Below are positions 60,228 through 64,000 of a stretch of DNA of 64,000 nucleotides, piece after piece (position 1 is the first letter of the stretch; every line of letters begins with the position of its first letter). The stretch is from Clostridiales bacterium 38-18 (GTDB lineage Bacteria > Bacillota > Clostridia > Peptostreptococcales > Acidaminobacteraceae), in assembly GCA_001897605.1 (NCBI GenBank), contig MKTL01000024.1, positions 62,001 through 126,000 of the forward strand. Reading direction: 5' to 3'. The notes below the pieces were generated by a model that saw only the letters and a program-made list of their open reading frames with translations, was not told the DNA's origin and did no database searches. The position numbers and the translations under genes are program-made.

Positions 60228-61634
60228 TTACTGTAATTCTTTAATCACTCTCTCAACATAAGCTTTGTCTTTTTTTGTTTCTAAACAAAGATAGTTGATT
60301 TCATCCTCGCTTAACTCAGCAAATGATTTTCCTGCGATTGCATTTTTGATTAGTGACACTCTGAGCTTGTCCATATCCAAATCGATTGCTTTAATTAGGT
60401 TTGGATGCCTTGGCAAGATAATGTTGACTCCTGGTTTTTGATCCACCGGATTACCAAAGTGAATATCGATACCATTGTCTCTTGCAAAGGATAATTGTGG
60501 CTGAATATGCTTACCTGCACCTGTGTACTCAGTCTCTTGAACCACGATGATTTGATCCGCATTCATTTCTTGAGCTATACTAAAGGCTGCTACTAAAGCT
60601 GTATTGCCTGCTGGTCCTTTTTCTAAGCCTTCGAGTTGTGCTAAAGCTTCTGTCATATAGAATACTTCGCCCTGAGTAACAGTGACGTATCTGTCCATAT
60701 AACGCATCGGTCTAGCTGCAGATCTCGGTACATCTGATCGATCAGGTACAGTAGAAAATGGTACGCCAAATCCAGTATGACCTGTCGTGAACGATTTTTT
60801 GTTAAATTGCTCATCACTTGCCATATGAAGTCCTGATAAATCAACGGAAGCACCTACAACCGTCGTATCTAAAGCACCTGCTTTAATCAAGCCTCTTGCC
60901 GTACCTGTAAGGTTACCGCCACCAGCATTTGTACAAACAACCACATCTGGATCTTTACCATATTTTTCTCTACATTGCATTGAAAGCTCATAGCCTAAGG
61001 TTTCAACACCAGCGATACCAAACGGGGTATAAAGAGATGCATTGAAATAGCCTGTTTCTTCAAGTAGGAGTAAAAATTGATAAAAGAGCTCTGGTCCAAC
61101 TGTTAGCTGTATGACCTCAGCGCCATAAGCTTCACATTTACGTGCTTTTTCTACGATTTCAGGTTGTCCAACCCCATTTGAATCAAATGTTTCTTGAACG
61201 ATGATACATTTGAGACCATGCATAGCTGCTTGTGAAGCAACTGCTGAACCATAATTACCGCTTGTCGCTGCGATAACGCCTTTATAACCAAGTCGCTTCG
61301 CATGATAAACCGCATTTGCTGCTCTTCTTGCTTTGAAGCTCCCTGAAGGATTACTCGCTTCGTCTTTTATAAATATTCTCGCACCCTTGCCTTCTGGTGC
61401 TAATTTTCTTGCTAGAGCCGTTAAATTTCTAAGCTCTAAAAGTGGCGTGTTACCAACACCTGTTTTACCTTGAATTTCTTGCATTTCTTCAAGCGTATAA
61501 CCGGTTTCACGCATCATTCTTTCATAATCAAAATGAATGCCATCTAGTTCAAAATCAGTATAGTCGATACCGATTGCTTGCTTCATAATTTCATTTCTTC
61601 GGCTCATTACCGCTGAATATGAATTATCTTTCAT
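60228..61634 (-). CDS. ortB: 2-amino-4-oxopentanoate thiolase, beta subunit
   Basis: A PLP enzyme of the threonine-synthase-like fold type II, with the PLP lysine in NPSGSFKARRAANAV, GVIAATSGNYGSAVASQAA and CTNAGGGNLTGTARG. OrtAB cleaves 2-amino-4-oxopentanoate with CoA to D-alanine and acetyl-CoA. The ATG at 61634 is preceded by GGAGGTGATC, a strong site; it overlaps ortA by 11 bases. 468 residues. Identification rests on fold plus its place in the ord-ortAB-oraSE operon. Confidence 0.93.
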   Translation of the reverse strand: MKDNSYSAVMSRRNEIMKQAIGIDYTDFELDGIHFDYERMMRETGYTLEEMQEIQGKTGVGNTPLLELRNLTALARKLAPEGKGARIFIKDEASNPSGSFKARRAANAVYHAKRLGYKGVIAATSGNYGSAVASQAAMHGLKCIIVQETFDSNGVGQPEIVEKARKCEAYGAEVIQLTVGPELFYQFLLLLEETGYFNASLYTPFGIAGVETLGYELSMQCREKYGKDPDVVVCTNAGGGNLTGTARGLIKAGALDTTVVGASVDLSGLHMASDEQFNKKSFTTGHTGFGVPFSTVPDRSDVPRSAARPMRYMDRYVTVTQGEVFYMTEALAQLEGLEKGPAGNTALVAAFSIAQEMNADQIIVVQETEYTGAGKHIQPQLSFARDNGIDIHFGNPVDQKPGVNIILPRHPNLIKAIDLDMDKLRVSLIKNAIAGKSFAELSEDEINYLCLETKKDKAYVERVIKELQ

Positions 61635-61944
61635 CTTGATCACCTCCAAAGAGAATATTTCTTAACTCTATTCCAATTTGAGTGATCTCTGGAACATAAT
61701 TGCCAAAAGAATGCTTATAGGTTGGTTCAAGTTCAATAACAGTCCCTTTTTCTATACGGCCTGTAATGGTCTTAACTTCTATTTCATCCCCTATATTTGC
61801 ATCTGTTTGACTAAACCCTTTAACCCACATTTCTAGAGGGACTTTTTTAGTATCCTCAGGCACTTGTGGTGCGCGCTCAGCTGGTGTTAATATCGTTCTA
61901 TGGATTCTAACCCAATCGCCTTTCTTAATTGTCAATTCCAACAC
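61624..61944 (-). CDS. ortA: 2-amino-4-oxopentanoate thiolase, alpha subunit
   Basis: A small 106-residue protein (MLELTIKKGDWVRIHRTILTPAERAPQVPEDTKKVPLEMWVKG in pieces: GDWVRIHRTILTPAERAPQVP, KKVPLEMWVKG) with beta-rich SH3-like content (IEVKTITGRIEKGTVIEL). It is the characteristic OrtA that accompanies OrtB in ornithine-fermenting clostridia; the pair forms the thiolase. It lies 5 bases after ord and overlaps ortB. Confidence 0.93.
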   Translation of the reverse strand: MLELTIKKGDWVRIHRTILTPAERAPQVPEDTKKVPLEMWVKGFSQTDANIGDEIEVKTITGRIEKGTVIELEPTYKHSFGNYVPEITQIGIELRNILFGGDQDER

Positions 61945-61949
61945 CTCTC

Positions 61950-62999
61950 TTATTTAACGAAACTTCTCATATCGCCCATGATTGCTCTAGGAACTGGTAA
62001 GTCTAACATTGTTTTTAAACCTGGTTCAGCATTGATAACTTGAGGAATCATGTTCACACACATTGCGATTGTACCCAAACCACCTTCAACTTCAGGTTTA
62101 ATGTTCATGTTAACTTCTGGTGAACCTTTTAATGTAATATAGTCACCAGTAAAAGTGCCTTCCATCTCTGGTTCGATTTGTTGTGGATGAATCATATTGA
62201 TTTTCACTTCGCCATCAACAAAACCTTGACCTGTCATATTTACACCAGCGACGTTGCCAGCAGCAGCGAAACCGTGTGGTGATTTTCTATCTACAGTTGT
62301 AACGATTGGTTTCATTTGTGTTTCAATTTTTTGAACATCCCAGCCAATTGCATCTGCGATCATATTGATTGACTCAGCAAAACCTACGTGACCAGCAAGT
62401 GAGCCATCTTCAACGCCTTTGTTGAACGCATCTACTGTAATACCAACGCCTTGCTCTTCCATAACTGCATGGCCAAATGGCGATAAGCTGTTCACGCGTT
62501 TTGCTTCAATTTCTGTTACGTCTGTCATACAGCCTGTTAATACAACCACTAATAAGTCCATAATTAAACCAGGGTTGATCCCAGTACCTAAAATTGTAAC
62601 GCCATTTTCTTTTGCTATTTTATCGAGTTCAGCTGCAAGTTCAGGACTTTGTGCTTTAGGATAAGACATTTCCTCTGCAGTTGAAATTACGTTGATTTTT
62701 TTCTCAAGAACGTGTTTTAATCTAGGAAAAGCTTTAGCAGTGAATGAATCCGTAGCTGTTAAGCAAATATCACAAGATTTTTCTGAAATGACTTCATCGA
62801 TGTTTTCATTAATAATGACTTCAGGTCTAGAGCCTCTTTCAACACCCAAAAGTTCGTATATACTTTTGCCAACTCTTTCAGGATTACGGTCACACACACC
62901 AACGATGTCTACACCTTTTTTAGTAAGAAGCATTTTTGCCATACCGCTTCCCATTGCACCAAAACCCCAAATTGCGACTTTAACATTTTCATTTCTCAT
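61950..62999 (-). CDS. ord: 2,4-diaminopentanoate dehydrogenase
   Basis: The NAD(P)-dependent dehydrogenase oxidises 2,4-diaminopentanoate to 2-amino-4-oxopentanoate with release of ammonia. The Rossmann motif is VAIWGFGAMGSGMAKMLLTK, with GVCDRNPERVGKS, GTGINPGLIMDLLVVVLTG and KPIVTTVDRKSPHGFAAAGN later. The family is similar to dihydrodipicolinate-reductase-like enzymes. I start at the ATG at 62999, which has GGAGG upstream, giving 349 residues. It is the first gene of the ornithine operon, downstream of a sigma-54 type promoter. Confidence 0.95.
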   Translation of the reverse strand: MRNENVKVAIWGFGAMGSGMAKMLLTKKGVDIVGVCDRNPERVGKSIYELLGVERGSRPEVIINENIDEVISEKSCDICLTATDSFTAKAFPRLKHVLEKKINVISTAEEMSYPKAQSPELAAELDKIAKENGVTILGTGINPGLIMDLLVVVLTGCMTDVTEIEAKRVNSLSPFGHAVMEEQGVGITVDAFNKGVEDGSLAGHVGFAESINMIADAIGWDVQKIETQMKPIVTTVDRKSPHGFAAAGNVAGVNMTGQGFVDGEVKINMIHPQQIEPEMEGTFTGDYITLKGSPEVNMNIKPEVEGGLGTIAMCVNMIPQVINAEPGLKTMLDLPVPRAIMGDMRSFVK

Positions 63000-63052
63000 G
63001 ATTGCCACCTCCGTATTTTTCCCATCTTGATAGGGATCCAACCTAAATATAA

Positions 63053-63069
63053 AGCAATTCCTATGCCAA
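63053..63069 (-). promoter_or_regulatory. sigma-54 (-24/-12) promoter of the ornithine operon
   Basis: The minus strand reads TTGGCATAGGAATTGCT (63069-63053). GG at -24 and GC at -12 are separated by exactly 10 bases, and the sequence agrees with the sigma-54 consensus TTGGCAC-N5-TTGCW at nearly all positions. Transcription would start near 63042, giving a ~42-base leader to ord with GGAGG. No sigma-A promoter was seen between it and ord. Confidence 0.82.
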
Positions 63070-63074
63070 CTTTT

Positions 63075-63108
63075 TTTAAACGTTCAAATTAGTGTTGAAG
63101 CGTTTAAA
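63075..63108. promoter_or_regulatory. dyad immediately upstream of the -24 element
   Basis: TTTAAACGTTCAA (63075-63087) and TTGAAGCGTTTAAA (63095-63108) form 13-bp arms with one extra G in the right arm. It lies just upstream of the sigma-54 element. The right arm core AAGCGTTT faintly recalls a CcpA cre site (two mismatches). Operator function is inference. Confidence 0.5.
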
Positions 63109-63195
63109 TTACTCAGTAGTAGCAAAATTAAGTGTGAATTCACTCTGTTACTATTTTGTAAATTTTCTGAATAATCCAATTGTTAAGCCGAAATA

Positions 63196-63260
63196 GCAAA
63201 TATTTTTGCATTTATTGAGCAAAATATTTTGCTATATATGTAATGTGCAAAATATTTTGC
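63196..63260. repeat. three-copy palindrome array, candidate enhancer sites
   Basis: Two identical perfect palindromes GCAAAATATTTTGC at 63219-63232 and 63247-63260, and a variant GCAAATATTTTTGC at 63196-63209. Centres are 23 and 28 bases apart. They lie 155-220 bases upstream of the sigma-54 start, the usual place for upstream activating sequences, and 55-120 bases upstream of the EamA start. Confidence 0.85.
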
Positions 63261-63301
63261 ATGATTTGCTTTAAAATTATGAATACGTGTTCTTTTCAAA
63301 A

Positions 63302-63310
63302 TGATATAAT
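63302..63310 (+). promoter_or_regulatory. extended -10 of the EamA gene
   Basis: Plus strand TGATATAAT: a perfect TATAAT (63305-63310) with the TG extension. No good -35 is found 16-18 bases upstream, consistent with an extended -10 or an activated promoter. The gene starts 28 bases downstream, after AGGAGG. Confidence 0.6.
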
Positions 63311-63337
63311 TGAAGCACTAAAGTTTAGGAGGCTTAT

Positions 63338-64000
63338 ATGAAGCAATCGTCACCCTATAAAATCTATTTTCTGATGTTTCTAGCCACCTTCTTTTGGGCA
63401 GGCGCTTTTATTGCTGCCAAACTAGGCGTTTATGATTTGAGTCCAGTTTTGCTTACCTTTCTTAGAATGGGACTTGCGGCGGTTATACTCTTCCCAATAT
63501 TAGTTTTCAAACAGAAGCAAACCTGGCAGTTAGAATTATCTGAGCTGAAATATGTTCTTGCAACTGCAATTGTAGGCATGATCGGCTATCATTTGTTTTT
63601 TTTCACAGCTCTAAAATACACCACTGCTTCAAACGCCTCCATGATTAATGCGACCAATCCATTAATTACTGCACTCTTAGCAACTTATTTTGCAGGTGAA
63701 AGACTCTCAATTAAAAAAATCATGTTACTCCTTATGGCCCTCACTGGTGTTTTATACATCATTACCAAGGGCAATCTGATTTCCATATTAGAGCTAGACT
63801 TTAATAAAGGTGACTTTATCATGCTATGTGGTACTTTCTTATGGGCGGTCTATGGTATTTTAGTAAAAAAAATAGTCCCAATGATGGGACCCTTAAAATT
63901 AACAACCTATTCATTTTTGTTTTGTGCTGTACTCCTGTTACCTTTTGCGACATATGATTTCATAAAAACACAAGCGTATTTGGTTGGTGGCTCACCGTAT
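63338..64000 (+). CDS. EamA/DMT-family transporter, N-terminal part (runs off window)
   Basis: 221 codons are present, opening MKQSSPYKIYFLMFLATFFW, then AGAFIAAKLGVYDLSPVLLT and LRMGLAAVILFPIL. Further features are YTTASNASMINATNPLITALLATYFAGERLS and GDFIMLCGTFLWAVYGILVKK (first and second EamA repeat). About seven of ten membrane helices lie within the window. Family members export amino acids or metabolites. Divergent arrangement with the ornithine operon and shared palindromes suggest a link with ornithine or alanine traffic, but that is inference. AGGAGG stands at the right distance before ATG 63338. Confidence 0.9.
   Translation, partial: MKQSSPYKIYFLMFLATFFWAGAFIAAKLGVYDLSPVLLTFLRMGLAAVILFPILVFKQKQTWQLELSELKYVLATAIVGMIGYHLFFFTALKYTTASNASMINATNPLITALLATYFAGERLSIKKIMLLLMALTGVLYIITKGNLISILELDFNKGDFIMLCGTFLWAVYGILVKKIVPMMGPLKLTTYSFLFCAVLLLPFATYDFIKTQAYLVGGSPY

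Larger units (their letters stand above)
63000..63337. promoter_or_regulatory. regulatory region between ord and the EamA gene (overview)
   Basis: This 338-base region has no gene. It holds, from left to right, the ord ribosome site, a sigma-54 -24/-12 element (63053-63069), an inverted repeat with 13-base arms (63075-63108), a 10-bp palindrome GTGAATTCAC (63134-63143), three 14-bp palindromes (63196-63260) and an extended -10 for the plus-strand transporter (63302-63310). It is AT-rich throughout. Individual elements are listed separately. Confidence 0.8.

Noticed and set aside
63095-63108. CcpA cre site upstream of ord
   Set aside because: Two of the conserved positions mismatch symmetrically; retained only as part of an unidentified dyad.
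63134-63143. ArgR box at GTGAATTCAC
   Set aside because: ARG boxes need two TGAAT halves with an A/T spacer; here the halves are fused without it.
1-64000. CRISPR array, tRNA, rRNA, insertion sequence or prophage
   Set aside because: No regular spaced repeats, cloverleaf sequences, transposase genes or phage gene blocks were seen on either strand by reading.

Overview
The window reads as a chromosomal segment of a strictly anaerobic, low-GC member of the Clostridia (Bacillota). The evidence is the classic clostridial gene orders (cmk-plsC-ispH-rpsA, asp23-nusB-xseA-xseB-ispA-dxs-tlyA-argR-recN, iscR-iscS-iscU-alaS-ireB-ruvX), strong AGGAGG ribosome sites, a ferredoxin-dependent 2-oxoacid oxidoreductase and a complete ornithine fermentation operon. 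An amino-acid fermenter related to Fusibacter, Acidaminobacter or Acetoanaerobium-type clostridia is my inference; no rRNA is present to prove it. Almost every gene lies on the minus strand, so the window is probably one replichore arm. Minus-strand operons therefore read from high to low coordinates.

Layout. 1-2.6 kb: cmk-plsC-ispH-rpsA. 2.6-6.3 kb: korDABC and an RpiR regulator. 6.4-9.7 kb: a CCA-adding-type nucleotidyltransferase, scpA, scpB and a GNAT protein. 9.9-14.2 kb: xerD and nucleoside salvage (deoB, punA, pdp). 14.3-26.1 kb: a long envelope, isoprenoid and DNA-repair operon from asp23 through recN to a membrane diguanylate cyclase, with a two-gene chromate transporter inserted before argR. 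26.2-28 kb: a CD1247-like zinc-ribbon protein, efp and aroK. 28-35 kb: rnjA, mltG, the tRNA-U34 modification pair trmR/trhP, udk, mgsA and a catalytically degenerate PilT-like gene. 35-42.7 kb: fur, DUF1292, ruvX, an aldo/keto reductase-ferredoxin, ireB, alaS with a T-box leader, and iscU/iscS/iscR. 42.8-49.3 kb: an orphan plus-strand membrane gene, DJ-1, a secreted transglutaminase-like protein and a type IV pilus block (pilC, pseudopilins, pilT). 49.4-54.9 kb: accessory region with a small membrane protein, rarA, a GntR regulator, an unknown gene behind a sigma-D-type promoter, and two response regulators (REC-pseudokinase-like and REC-HDOD). 55-63 kb: ord-ortA-ortB-oraS-oraE-mutL-orr, the oxidative ornithine pathway. 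63-64 kb: a dense regulatory region and the start of an EamA transporter.

How parts connect. Ornithine is racemised (Orr), rearranged by the B12/PLP aminomutase OraSE (kept active by the MutL-like ATPase), oxidised by Ord and thiolysed by OrtAB to alanine and acetyl-CoA. The 2-oxoacid:ferredoxin oxidoreductase and the iron-sulfur assembly genes fit the same ferredoxin-based metabolism. The most interesting sequence found is the 339-bp region upstream of ord. It carries an exactly spaced sigma-54 -24/-12 element, an adjacent 13-bp-arm dyad and three near-identical 14-bp palindromes. This points to activation of ornithine fermentation by an enhancer-binding protein not encoded here. Other items worth attention are the PilT pseudo-ATPase, the sigma-D-type promoter before an unknown gene, a decayed 15-bp tandem repeat between scpA and scpB, and a terminator inside the ornithine operon. 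I saw no rRNA, tRNA, insertion sequence, prophage or CRISPR array.
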